From Streptomyces sp. NRRL F-525 (lineage in GTDB: Bacteria > Actinomycetota > Actinomycetes > Streptomycetales > Streptomycetaceae), in the NCBI RefSeq assembly GCF_000716605.1, contig NZ_JNXE01000008.1, forward strand, positions 186,001 through 250,000: a stretch of 64,000 bases of DNA, written 5' to 3'. Positions 8,388-18,500 of the stretch are shown here, piece by piece. Every line of letters starts with the position of its first letter. The stretch's first letter is position 1. The notes under the pieces were generated by a model that saw only the letters and a program-made list of their open reading frames with translations, was not told the DNA's origin and did no database searches. The position numbers and the translations under genes are program-made.

Positions 8388-9092
8388 TCAGCCCGCGGTG
8401 GTGTTGTAGTTGACGATTCGCTCCACGATGAGGGCGACCGCACCGGCCAGTGGACTGTCCGCCCCCTTGCTCGCCACGTCGGGCAGCCGGTGTGCCTCCT
8501 CCTCGGCGACTGCCACCATGCCCCAGAACGCGTTGTAGCCCGACGGATCCGACGGCTTGTCGGTGGCCGCCCGGACGGTCATGTTGCCGTCCCCTTCGAC
8601 CACGGCCAGCGCGCCCATCTGCCGGAGGGTGTCGGGGTTCCGCTCCTCGGCGGCCACGACGCTCCAACCCGCGACCTCTGCATGGCGCAGTGCGGCGAGG
8701 AGACTGCCGGTACTGCCCGCGCCGGAGACAACGATGTCGGGCAGGACAAGGGCCACCGGCCCCTGCGTCATCGGGAGGGCGGACCGGATCGCGCCGTCGA
8801 GATCCGGTTCGAGCGAATGGTCCTGGTAGACGAAGACCAGCTGAAAGGTCTCGGCGTACCGCGCGAGATAACTCACCGTGTCCAGCTTGTGTGCCCCGAA
8901 CACGACGACCAGGCGCACGTTGAGTCCGCTCTTGGCCAGCTCGACAACGGTCTCCAGGCTGCGGTCCAGCACGGTGACCCCGGGAGCCAGGCAGTGCAGC
9001 TCCTTCGAGTAGGGCGCCCCGAAACGCGTCGCGAACCCGGCGCAGGGCAAGATGATCGAAACGTCAGGAACGGGCACGGACGAACTATGCAT
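8388..9092 (-). CDS. sugar nucleotidyltransferase-like protein
   Basis: A 234-residue protein with a nucleotidyltransferase N terminus: VSIILPCAGFATRFGAPYSKEL matches the G-x-x-T-R-x(n)-P-x-x-K-E signature of NDP-sugar pyrophosphorylases. Later segments (LVFVYQDHSLEPDLDGAIRSA, VALVLPDIVVSGAGSTGSLL, GYNAFWGMVAVAEEEAHRL) fit the substrate-binding half. The start ATG at 9092 has GAGAG upstream. It faces the RidA gene and diverges from the glycosyltransferase 345 bp away; together they could supply and transfer a sugar for the nearby NRPS product, though no other deoxysugar genes are present. Confidence 0.75.
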   Translation of the reverse strand: MHSSSVPVPDVSIILPCAGFATRFGAPYSKELHCLAPGVTVLDRSLETVVELAKSGLNVRLVVVFGAHKLDTVSYLARYAETFQLVFVYQDHSLEPDLDGAIRSALPMTQGPVALVLPDIVVSGAGSTGSLLAALRHAEVAGWSVVAAEERNPDTLRQMGALAVVEGDGNMTVRAATDKPSDPSGYNAFWGMVAVAEEEAHRLPDVASKGADSPLAGAVALIVERIVNYNTTAG

Positions 9093-9437
9093 GGAGTGGC
9101 TCTCAGACTGTGTCACCGACGACGGCTCCATGTGAGAGGGAGCGAACGTTGATCGACGAGAGTGTCCCCAAGGTGCCCGCTGGGTATTCGCCGTTGCCGA
9201 ACTCGGGCGGAGCCCGACGCTTCCAAGTCCGGTACGACGGCGCCGACTTGCGTGTGCACCCGGGCGAGGACGAGGCGTCGCGGGTACCGGCTCCCGGTGT
9301 TCGAGGACCACTGCCGCGTTGAGGATCACGCGACGTACACTGCTGCCGCCGACCCCTCGCCGTCGACGTGAACCGCTCGAAACCGGGGCGGGCACCGGCC
9401 GGGACGCACCGGAAGACCGAGCGAAAGAGGACGCGGA
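9093..9437. other. 345-bp divergent intergenic region
   Basis: This gap separates the divergent nucleotidyltransferase and glycosyltransferase genes and should hold both promoters. Short open frames within it have no ribosome site or recognisable product. A TACACT element near 9333 could serve as a -10 box for the glycosyltransferase, but no well-spaced -35 was found. Confidence 0.4.
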
Positions 9438-10643
9438 ATGCGGGTGCTGTTGTCCACGTACGGGACGCGGGGCGATGTCGAACCGCTGGTGGCACTCGCC
9501 GTGCGGCTGCGGGAGCGCGGCGTGGAGGTGCGGATGTGCGCCCCGCCTGACGAGGAGTTCGCGCGGCGGCTGGCAGGTCTCGGGGTGCAACTTGTGCCGG
9601 TCGGGCCACCGGTACGGGCGTTGATGAGCGGGTCGACGCTGCCGTCGGCGGCGGATCTGGCCCGGTACCGGTCCGAGATGCTCGACGCGCAGTTCGAGAT
9701 CTTCCCGGCGGCGCTCGACGGATGTGACGCGCTGGTGGCGGCGGGCCTGGCGCAGATCGCCGCGCGGTCCGTGGCCGAGGCCGCGGGCGTCCGCTACGTG
9801 TACACGAGCTATTCGGCGGTCAACCTGCCGTCGCCGTACCACGCGCCGCCACCGCGGCCGGGCTGGCCGGAGCCGGAGGCGCACGACAATCCGACGCTGT
9901 GGGAGCTGGACGTCGGCCAGGTGAACGCGCAGTTCGCCGAGCCGCTCAACGGCCACCGGGCGCTTCTCGGTCTGCCGCCGGTGGACAACGTCCGTGATCA
10001 CGTCTTCACCGACCGGCCGTGGCTGGCGGCGGACCCGGTCCTGGGACCGTGGCGGAAGACCCCGGGCCTCGACGTGACGCAGACGGGCGCGTGGACGCTG
10101 CCGGACGAACGCCCGCTGCCGGCCGACCTGTTGACGTTCCTGGACGCGGGCGCGCCGCCGGTCTACGTGGGTTTCGGCAGCGTGCGCCCGTCCCCGGACA
10201 TCGCCCGCAGGGCCGTCGAGGCGATCCGCGCACAGGATCACCGCGTACTCGTCTCCCGCGGCTGGGCGGATCTGGACCTGGGCGACGACCGTGACGACTG
10301 CCTCGCCATCGGCGAGGTCAGCCATCAGCTGCTGTTCGAGAGGGTGGCCGCGGTGGTCCACCACGGCGGTGCGGGCACGACGCTGACGGCCGCCCGGGCG
10401 GGTGCGCCGCAAGTGGTGGTGCCTCTCCAGTTGGCGGACAACCCCTACTGGGCCGGCCAGGTGGCAGCCCTGGATCTCGGGGCGGCACTCGACAGTCCGG
10501 CGCCGACGACCGAGTCCTTGAACGTCGCGTTCAAGACGGCCCTGGCACCGGAGACACGGGCCCGGGCCAGGGCTCTGGGCAGCAGGATCCGCACCGATGG
10601 AGCGGCGGTGGCCGCGAACCTGCTGCTCGACGCCATCCGCTGA
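9438..10643 (+). CDS. GT1-family glycosyltransferase
   Basis: A 401-residue GT-B glycosyltransferase of the antibiotic/macrolide-glycosylating type. The N terminus MRVLLSTYGTRGDVEPLVALAVRLRERG is the acceptor-domain signature. The C-terminal nucleotide-sugar motif VVHHGGAGTTLTAARAGAPQ (His308-His309) and PLQLADNPYWAGQVAALDLGA are the donor-binding elements of the family. The ATG has a GAAAGAGGA ribosome site. Lying just upstream of the NRPS genes and next to a nucleotidyltransferase-like gene, it may decorate the peptide or inactivate it for self-protection. Neither role is shown by sequence. Confidence 0.9.
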   Translation: MRVLLSTYGTRGDVEPLVALAVRLRERGVEVRMCAPPDEEFARRLAGLGVQLVPVGPPVRALMSGSTLPSAADLARYRSEMLDAQFEIFPAALDGCDALVAAGLAQIAARSVAEAAGVRYVYTSYSAVNLPSPYHAPPPRPGWPEPEAHDNPTLWELDVGQVNAQFAEPLNGHRALLGLPPVDNVRDHVFTDRPWLAADPVLGPWRKTPGLDVTQTGAWTLPDERPLPADLLTFLDAGAPPVYVGFGSVRPSPDIARRAVEAIRAQDHRVLVSRGWADLDLGDDRDDCLAIGEVSHQLLFERVAAVVHHGGAGTTLTAARAGAPQVVVPLQLADNPYWAGQVAALDLGAALDSPAPTTESLNVAFKTALAPETRARARALGSRIRTDGAAVAANLLLDAIR

Positions 10644-10706
10644 GCGAGGCAGGCCCGGGACGCACCCTGTCACTGCCGCGGTGGTCCGCTGCTAGCGTTC
10701 CGGCGC

Positions 10707-11105
10707 ATGGAAGACAGCGTGTACGTGGGTAATGCGGGCAAAGACGCGGCACTGGACCGGGGGTGGCTGCTCGGCCACTTCAAAGAGGAAGGCAGTCCTC
10801 TCCACAGCGATGCTGTGGAGGTCAAATGGGGCGTACACCCGCGTGGCGACCAGCGGGCGCAGTGGGTGAAGGGCGAAGTGCGCGCGGCTCTCCTGGTCCT
10901 GATCTCAGGTCGCTTCCGTATGGAGTTCCCCGGTCGAAGCGTGCTGTTGGAAGAACAGGGCGACTATGTCGTCTGGGGCCAGGGAGTGGACCACTCCTGG
11001 ACCGCGGAGGACGAGTCCGTGGTACTGACCGTGCGCTGGCCTTCCGTGCCTGGATACGCCGTACCGCAGGAGGAAGAGCGGACGAGTTCGCCCGCCGGAA
11101 CATGA
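10707..11105 (+). CDS. small cupin-like protein
   Basis: A 132-residue beta-rich protein. RAALLVLISGRFRMEFPGRSVLLEEQGDYVVWGQGVDHSWTAEDESVVLTVRW has the spacing of a small cupin barrel, but motif 1 lacks the usual histidines, leaving only the His in VDHSW. A TAGCGT box 10 bp before the ATG, with no clear ribosome site, suggests a leaderless transcript. It lies 63 bp after the glycosyltransferase gene and upstream of the NRPS. Function unknown; possibly a signal-binding or regulatory cupin. Confidence 0.7.
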   Translation: MEDSVYVGNAGKDAALDRGWLLGHFKEEGSPLHSDAVEVKWGVHPRGDQRAQWVKGEVRAALLVLISGRFRMEFPGRSVLLEEQGDYVVWGQGVDHSWTAEDESVVLTVRWPSVPGYAVPQEEERTSSPAGT

Positions 11106-11565
11106 GGCCTTCTTTGCCCGTAATGGCGTTTCGCCGCACTCCGGGGGAAAACGTGCGACGTTGTGGAGCCTTTATTCCTATATGGGAGTTTCATGGGACT
11201 CTTTTTCGCTGTGGGTGTTCTGTGAGGTGTTGCGGAATGTCGAGTATTGACATGTCCTGAGCCTGTGATCGATGATTACGGCTGTGTCACGGAGCTCCGG
11301 AAGGGAATCCGAGTGAGCAGGAAAACGACGTGACCAGGTAATTGGCCGACGATTTCGGGAATCGAATTATCGAATCACCGGGCCGCTTTCGGCCGCCTCA
11401 CCCCGTGGACCGACCCCTTCATCCCACCGGCCTTGCGCTCCGCTCCCACGACGCCCGCTCGACGGCGAGCGCGTCCTTTCCGGCCCGTCGGCAGTCCGGT
11501 GATCCCGGCCTGTCGCGCTCGATGTCACCCCCGCCCCATATCGTTGGGAAGGCCAGGTATCGCCG
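11106..11565 (+). promoter_or_regulatory. 460-bp leader region of the NRPS operon with a candidate promoter
   Basis: No convincing gene. The stretch is markedly less GC-rich than its surroundings around 11150-11380. A perfect -35 hexamer TTGACA (11247-11252) is followed after 18 bp by GATGAT (11271-11276). This would give a leader of about 280 nt before the NRPS GTG start. A tandem half-site ATCGAATTATCGAATC lies near 11360, a possible regulator site. Confidence 0.45.
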
Positions 11566-14500
11566 GTGCACAACACCCCCCACCCTGTCCCCACTCCACG
11601 CGCGTCCACCGGAACGGCCACCGGCGGCACCGAGTCGGCGCCCCGCGTCCGACCGGCCTCCTTCGCCCAGCGGCGACTGTGGTTCCTGGCCCAACTCCCG
11701 GGCGCGAACGCCGCGTACAACGAGACGATCGCCTTCTCCCTGACCGGCCCGCTCGACGTCGACCTGCTGTCCCGAGCCTTCGACGAGCTGACCGACCGTC
11801 ATGAGACGCTGCGCACAAGGCTGGTGGCCACCGAAGGGGAGGTGCACCAGCACATCGACCCACCGGGCGGCGGATTCGCCCTGACCTTCGAGGACCTCAC
11901 CGGGGCCGATGACCCCGAGGCGCGCGTCGAAGCCCGCCAACTCGACGAGGAACAACGGCCGTTCGACCTCGACACCGGCCCCCTCGGACGCGGACGCCTC
12001 CTCGCCCTGGGACCGGACCGCCACGTCCTCCTGCTGACGTTCCATCACAGCATCTACGACGGCGTCTCGATGAACGTCATGATGGACGAACTCGGCAAGC
12101 TCTACGAGGCGTTCGCGGCCGGTGCCCCGAACCCGCTGCCCCCGCTCACGGTGCAGTTCGCCGACCACACGCAGACCCGGGAACAAGCCGTCCTCGACGG
12201 TGGGCTCGCCGCCCAGGAGGACTACTGGCGCCGCGCGCTGCGCGACGCGCCGCCCGTCCTGGACCTGCCCACCGACCGGCCACGGCCGACGGAACAGCAA
12301 TACGGGGGCGGCCGGGCCGAGTTCAGCCTCGACGCCGAGGTCACCGCCGGTCTCCGCGGCCTCGCGAGACAGCACGGTGCCACCCCCTTCGTGGCCGTGC
12401 TGGCCGGCTGGGCGATTCTCCTGTCGCGGCTCTCCGGGCAGGAGGACATCGTTGTCGGAAGCCCCTTCGCCAACCGGCGCGGCCCGGGCGCGGCCGGTCT
12501 CATCGGCTTCCTCGTCAACTCCCTCCCGTTGCGCATCGATCTGTCCGGTTCCCTCACCGTGTCCGAGGCCCTCGCCCGCACCCGCGCCGTCGTGCGCGAG
12601 GCACTCGCCCACCAGAACCTGCCGTTCGAGCGCATCGTCGAGCTGGTCAACCCGCCGCGCAGCGCCTCCCGCACCCCGCTGTTCCAGACCATGCTGGCCT
12701 GGGTGCCCGAACGGCGGGACCTGCTGCACCTGCCCGGAGTGGACGCCCAGCCGCTGCCGATCGCCCACGCCCCGGCCAAGTTCGACCTCGCCGTCTCGGC
12801 GACCGAGTCCGACGGCCGCATCACCGGGTACCTGGACTACGCGACAGCCCTCCTCGACCACACCACCGCCGAGCGCTGGGCCGGCCATCTGCGGAACCTG
12901 CTCACCGACATGGCCCACCACCCCGAACGGGACGTCCGCGCCCTGGAGTTGATGGCCCCTCAGGAACGCCTGCGCGAGCTGCTCGACGGCGACGCCACGC
13001 GGTCGGAGACCTCCGGGCCCGCTCCGCACGCGGCCTCCGGACTCGTCGAGCTCTTCGAGACCCAGGTCCGCGAGCGCCCGACCCGCACCGCCGTCGTCGA
13101 CCGCGACAGCTCGCTGGACTACGCGGCCCTGGACCGCCGCGCCAACCACCTCGCGCACGCCCTCGTCGCCCGTTCCGTCCGCCCCGGCGACGTCGTCGGC
13201 CTCCACGCGAAGCGGTCCTGTGACCTGGCCGTCGGCATCCTGGGCATCCTCAAGGCGGGCGCCGCCTACCTCCCGCTCGACCCGGGCCAGCCCGCCGAAC
13301 GCCTCGCGAACATGGTCGAGGACGCGGCCTGCCCCGTCGTCCTGAGCGATCACGACAGCGCCGAACGCGCCCCGGAATGGCTCGACTTGAGGGCTGTGGA
13401 AGCCGAGGGGGCAACCCGCCACGAACCGCCCGCAGGCATCGATCCCGCACCGGACCGGCTCGCCTACGTGATCTTCACCTCCGGATCCACGGGACGGCCC
13501 AAGGGCGTCGCCGTGGAGCACCGCAGCGTCCTCAACCTCTTCGCCACCTGGTACGCCCGCATGGGCACCGCCCCCGGCGAGGTCGGCTCCGCCTGGTCCA
13601 GCATCGGCTTCGACGCCTCGATCCACGAACTGCTGCTGCCCCTGACCACCGGCGGCGAACTGCACATCGTCCCCGAGGAGTTGCGCGGCGACCCCGATGA
13701 GCTGCTGGCATGGATGCGCGAACACGCCGTGACCCAGGCTTTCCTGCCACCCGCCTACGTCAAGTGGATCGACGAGGACCCGGCCGTACGCCTGCGCGGA
13801 CTCCAACTGCGCACGCTGCTCACGGGAGTTGAGTCGCTCACCGAAGCCGCCCTGCACCGCATGACACAGCACCTCCCCGGCCTGCGGATCTGCTTCGGCT
13901 ACGGCCCCACCGAGGCGACCCTCTACAGCACCGCGTACTACGACCCCCGCCCGCTGGACCGGCCCTGCCCCATCGGCCGCCCGCTGCCCGGCACCCGTAT
14001 GTACCTCCTCGACGGCCGCATGGAACCTGTCCCGCCCGGCGTGGTGGGAGAGGTGTACCTCGGCGGAGCCTCGCTGGCCCGCGGCTATCTGGGCCGCCCG
14101 GACCTCACCAAGGAACGCTTCCTGCCCGACCCGTTCGAGCCCGGCGAGCGGATCTACCGCACCGGTGACCTCGCCCGGCGCCTGCCCGACGGCCAGGCGC
14201 ACTACATGGGACGCGCCGACGACCAGGTCAAACTCCGCGGCTTCCGGATCGAACCCGCCGAGGTCGAGGCCGCGCTCATGGCGCTGCCCGGCGTCCGCGA
14301 AGCCGCCGTCCTCGTCGACCACGACGCGAGCGGCCAGCCCCGCCTGCTCGCCGGCATCGGCCGCGGCACCGCACCGGCCCGCACCACCCACGACTGGCGC
14401 ACCGCCCTCGCCCGCCGCCTGCCCGACTACATGATCCCCGCCGTCTTCCTCGACCTCGACACCCTCCCGCTCAACCGCAGCGGCAAGCTCGACCGACCCC

Positions 14501-15543
14501 AACTCCTGCGCCTGGCCCAGGAGTCGACCTCCACCCAGGTCAACACCGCCAGCCCGCGCGACCACATAGAGCACGGCCTGTACCGCATATGGCAGCGCAT
14601 CCTGCTCCACCCCGACATAGGCGTCAGCGACAACTTCTTCGAGATCGGCGGCACTTCGCTCTCCGCCATCAAGATGGCCCACGCCGTCACCGAGACGTTC
14701 GGCCGCCGTCTGCCGGTGGGCGAGGTGATGACCCGCCCCACCATCGAGTCACTGGCCGCGCTGCTGCGCGAGGACGGCACAGCCGACGCCCCCGGCAGCC
14801 TCATCGAGTTCCGCCCCGGCACCGGCCCGCGCGTCGTCTGCGTCCACCCCGCCGGCGGCACCGCCTTCTGCTACCTCCCCCTGGCCACCCTCCTCCCCGA
14901 CAGCGTCGGCCTGTACGGCATCCAGTCCCCGGGAGTGAACCCCGACGAGGACCTCCTCCCGAGTGTGGAGGCCATGGCCGAGGAGTACCTCCGACTGATC
15001 CGACCCGACAGCGCATCACCCCTGGTCCTGACCGGCCTGTCCTACGGCGGCCTCGTCGCCCACGAGATGGGACGCCTGCTGGCCCGCGCCGGACACCGGG
15101 CCGTCAGCGTCGTGCTCCTCGACACCCAGGCCACCGACGACGCATCCGCACGCTCGGAGATCGGCGCCGTCGACGCGGCCGAGTTCCGCGACAAACTCGT
15201 GAGGTTCAACGGGATGTACCCCGGCATCGACGACGCCCAGGTCGACCGCTACTTCCACCTCTACAACCACAACCGCCTCACCGCCCGCGAGCACCTCCCG
15301 GCGGCCTCCCCGGCACGCGTCGTTCTCGCCCAGGCCGTACCGGACGGCGACGACACCCCCTTTCACGCCGAGGTCCGTGACTTCTGGCGCCGCCGCGCCG
15401 AGGGCGACTACCGCGTCGAGACGATGGAATGCGACCACTGGGAGATCCTGGAGGGCGTTGGAGCCGCTCAGGTCGGCACCCTGCTCGCCGCCGAACTCGC
15501 CCACCACGGCGCCCAGTTGGCTCTGCCGATACGGGAGGCGTGA
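11566..15543 (+). CDS. nonribosomal peptide synthetase, C-A-T-TE
   Basis: A 1,325-residue single-module NRPS with its own thioesterase. Condensation domain about residues 25-455 (HHSIYDG, H160/H161/D165). Adenylation about 490-985: VIFTSGSTGRPKG (635 onward), FGYGPTEATLYST, YRTGDLARRLPDGQ, LNRSGKLDR. Carrier FFEIGGTSL with Ser1031. Thioesterase about 1080-1320 with GLSYGG (Ser1159), Asp in VVLLDTQ and His in MECDHWE. The specificity pocket reads approximately D-A-H-F-L-G-G-L-Y-K, closest in style to aliphatic (Val/Ile-like) pockets. The start is a GTG with GGAAGG upstream. The stop overlaps the next gene (TGATG). In the detoxin/rimosamide family a separate NRPS like this supplies an additional amino acid; that assignment is by analogy. 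Confidence 0.92.
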   Translation: MHNTPHPVPTPRASTGTATGGTESAPRVRPASFAQRRLWFLAQLPGANAAYNETIAFSLTGPLDVDLLSRAFDELTDRHETLRTRLVATEGEVHQHIDPPGGGFALTFEDLTGADDPEARVEARQLDEEQRPFDLDTGPLGRGRLLALGPDRHVLLLTFHHSIYDGVSMNVMMDELGKLYEAFAAGAPNPLPPLTVQFADHTQTREQAVLDGGLAAQEDYWRRALRDAPPVLDLPTDRPRPTEQQYGGGRAEFSLDAEVTAGLRGLARQHGATPFVAVLAGWAILLSRLSGQEDIVVGSPFANRRGPGAAGLIGFLVNSLPLRIDLSGSLTVSEALARTRAVVREALAHQNLPFERIVELVNPPRSASRTPLFQTMLAWVPERRDLLHLPGVDAQPLPIAHAPAKFDLAVSATESDGRITGYLDYATALLDHTTAERWAGHLRNLLTDMAHHPERDVRALELMAPQERLRELLDGDATRSETSGPAPHAASGLVELFETQVRERPTRTAVVDRDSSLDYAALDRRANHLAHALVARSVRPGDVVGLHAKRSCDLAVGILGILKAGAAYLPLDPGQPAERLANMVEDAACPVVLSDHDSAERAPEWLDLRAVEAEGATRHEPPAGIDPAPDRLAYVIFTSGSTGRPKGVAVEHRSVLNLFATWYARMGTAPGEVGSAWSSIGFDASIHELLLPLTTGGELHIVPEELRGDPDELLAWMREHAVTQAFLPPAYVKWIDEDPAVRLRGLQLRTLLTGVESLTEAALHRMTQHLPGLRICFGYGPTEATLYSTAYYDPRPLDRPCPIGRPLPGTRMYLLDGRMEPVPPGVVGEVYLGGASLARGYLGRPDLTKERFLPDPFEPGERIYRTGDLARRLPDGQAHYMGRADDQVKLRGFRIEPAEVEAALMALPGVREAAVLVDHDASGQPRLLAGIGRGTAPARTTHDWRTALARRLPDYMIPAVFLDLDTLPLNRSGKLDRPQLLRLAQESTSTQVNTASPRDHIEHGLYRIWQRILLHPDIGVSDNFFEIGGTSLSAIKMAHAVTETFGRRLPVGEVMTRPTIESLAALLREDGTADAPGSLIEFRPGTGPRVVCVHPAGGTAFCYLPLATLLPDSVGLYGIQSPGVNPDEDLLPSVEAMAEEYLRLIRPDSASPLVLTGLSYGGLVAHEMGRLLARAGHRAVSVVLLDTQATDDASARSEIGAVDAAEFRDKLVRFNGMYPGIDDAQVDRYFHLYNHNRLTAREHLPAASPARVVLAQAVPDGDDTPFHAEVRDFWRRRAEGDYRVETMECDHWEILEGVGAAQVGTLLAAELAHHGAQLALPIREA

Positions 15544-18500
15544 TGGACCTCCGCCATGCCCACAGAGTTTCCCCGGGCCCTACGCGGTCCGTCTCCCTCG
15601 CCGAGGCCGTACTGGGCCAGGCTCGCCGCACTCCCACCGCCATCGCCGTCGAGGACGGCAACCGGGTGCTCGACTACGCGGAACTCGAACGAGCCAGCGC
15701 TCGGGTGGCAACGCGCCTGCACGCGGCCGGAGTTCGCCCCGGCCACGCGGTCGCCGTACACCTGCCCCGCTCCTGGCAACTGGTCTGCGTCATGCTCGGC
15801 ATCCGCCGCGCCGGAGCCACCGTCGTCCCCCTCGACCGACTCAGCCCACCCGACCGGCAACGGCACATCCTCGACGACTCGGGCGCCGTCGCCGTAGTCC
15901 ACGACAGCGGGCACATACCCCAACTGCCGGAGTGCACCGCCGGGTTGGACGCCCACCTGCTCCTGACCGGTGACGGTCCCGTCTCGCCCGCCGTGCCTCC
16001 GGGGGAGCCCAGCGACACGGCCGTGGGCTTCGTCTTCTACACCTCCGGGAGTACGGGGAACCCCAAGGGTGTCGAGGTCACCGATGGCGGAGTGCTACGC
16101 CTGGCCCGCCCCGGCTACCTCGACCTACGGCCCGGCGCACGCTTCGCCAGCCTGGCCAACCCCGCCTTCGACGCGTTGAGTTTCGAGGTGTGGGTTCCCC
16201 TCCTGACCGGCGGCGTCTGCGTCGTACTCGACGACGAAGAGGTGCACAGTGCGCCCCGGTTCGCCAGGGTGCTCAGCGAGCGCCGCGTCGACACGCTGTT
16301 CATCACAACGGCCTTGTTCAACGCGGTGGTTGAGCAGGTACCCGACTGCTTCGCCGGCCTCGGACAGATACTCGTCGGCGGTGAACAGCTCAACGCGCGC
16401 ATCGTCCGCCGCTGGTACGAGACCAACTCCGCGTCCCGCACCGTCCTGCACAACGTGTACGGGCCGACGGAGGCGACGACCTTCGCCCTCTGCGGCCCCA
16501 TCCCACGCGACTTCGCCGGCGACACCATCCCGATCGGCACCCCGCTCCCCGGTACCGCCATACTGCTCCGCACTGAGGACGACCGCGTAGCCGAGCCGGG
16601 CGAAGTCGCCGAACTGCTGCTGTCCGGCCCGGCGTTGGCCCTCGGCTACCGCAACCTCCCGGAACAGACGGAGCGGGGCTTCGTACGGCTGCCGCACGAG
16701 GACGACGGCGAACGCCGCTGGTACCGCACCGGCGACCTCGTACGCCAGGACGGCGAAGGCCGGATCACCTACGTCGGCCGGGCCGACCGCCAGGTCAAGG
16801 TGCGCGGCTTCCGCATAGAACCGGGCGAGGTGGAGCGGCAGATCCTGGCCCAACCCGCCGTCCGCCAGGCTTACATAGGCACCCGACGCGACGCGGCGGA
16901 CCGCAGCGAACTGCTCGCCTTCCTCGTCCTGGGCGACGAACTCTCGTACGACACCTACGACCGTCACCTCGCCGCCGCCCTGCCCTCGTACATGCGCCCT
17001 CACCACACCTACCTCGTCGCCGAGTTGCCGCGAAACGCCAACGGCAAGGTCGACCAGGCTGCCCTTCTGCGCGACGCCGGGACCCCGTGGCGCGGTGCGC
17101 AGGAGAGCGACGTGCCCGTGAGCGCCGAGCAGCGGCGGGTGCTGGAGGTCGCCGAGGACATCCTCGCCGTCAACGGCCTTCGCCCCGGTGACCGTTGGGC
17201 CGCGAGCGGCGGTGACTCGCTGAAGGCGCTGCGCTTCCGCTTCGAGATCCTCGACCGTTTCGCCGTCGACCTGCCGCACGACCTCGTCCTGCGGGCCGAC
17301 TTCGCCGCCCTCGCCGACGCCGTACACGCCCCGGAGACGGCGGCGGGAGAACACCCGCCCGTGCCCGCCCCCTCCGCCGAACCGACCGCACCGGCCACCA
17401 GCGAGCAGGAACGCCTCTGGCTCCTGCATCAACGCGAGCCCGAAAACCGTTCCTACGACGTGCCGTTGGCCTTCCGCGTCGAGGGCCGCGCCGACGCGGA
17501 GGCCCTGCACCGCGCCGTGCGCACGCTGGTGGAACGGCATGTTGCCCTGCGCACCCGGCTGGTCCCCACGCCGGACGGGCTGCTCCAAGAGGCCAGCGAT
17601 CCGTACGACCCTTGGCAACGTCTCGAAGCCCGTCCCGGGGAGCAGTGGCAGGACACCGCCGACCGGTTCTTCGACCACCGCTTCGACCTCGGCGACGCCC
17701 GGATGCTGCGGGCTGCCTGGGTGGCACAGGCCGACGGCGGGCTGCTCCTGCTGCACCTGCACCATGTCGCCGTGGACGGCTGGTCGCTCAACCTCCTTCT
17801 CCGCGACCTGACCGACGCCTGTGCTGCCCAGGGTGCCCGGCCGAACTCCGCCCTCACCCCCCTGGACTTCGCCCGCTGGCAACGGAGTTGGCACACGAGC
17901 CCTACCTACGAGGACCGCCGCGCCCGGCTGCGCTCCCACTACGGCCATGACGGGGAACCGTCACCCGCGCTGCCGGCCCCCGAGGTGCCCCGAGCCCGCC
18001 TGCTGCGCACCTCGCTCGACCTGGTCCGCCGTAGCGCGCTGGACCGACGCGCCGCACAACTCGGCCTGACGCGGTTCCAGTTGCTGGTGTCCGCGTTCGC
18101 CGCGAGCCTGTACGGCGTGACGGGTCAGGGGCGTCCGCTGGTCGCCACGCCGGTGGTGAACCGGCCCCGCCCCGAATTCGCGGACACGGTCGGCATGTTC
18201 GCCAACACCGTCCTCCTGGACCTGCCGTTGGAGCCGCACCGCTCACTCGACGCTCAGCTCTCGGCCCACTCCGACGCCGTGCGCACCGTGCTCCAGGACC
18301 AGGAGGTCGCCCTCGCCGACCTCCTCGCGGACCCCGCCTTCCGCGAACGAACTCCCTTGTTCGACTACCTCTTCGTCCTGGAGAACACCGACTTCTCGGC
18401 ACTGCGCCTGGACGGTTGCGACGTGCGGCCGCTGTGGCCCGAGCCGCTGGGTGCCAAGTGCGCCCTGACGCTGTCGGTGGTGGAGCACGCGGCCGGGTTC

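Noticed and set aside
11419..14682. Very long open frame on the minus strand opposite the first NRPS
   Set aside because: It mirrors the NRPS coding strand; its Gly/Val/Glu-rich product has no family features, and GC-rich codon bias creates such antisense frames.
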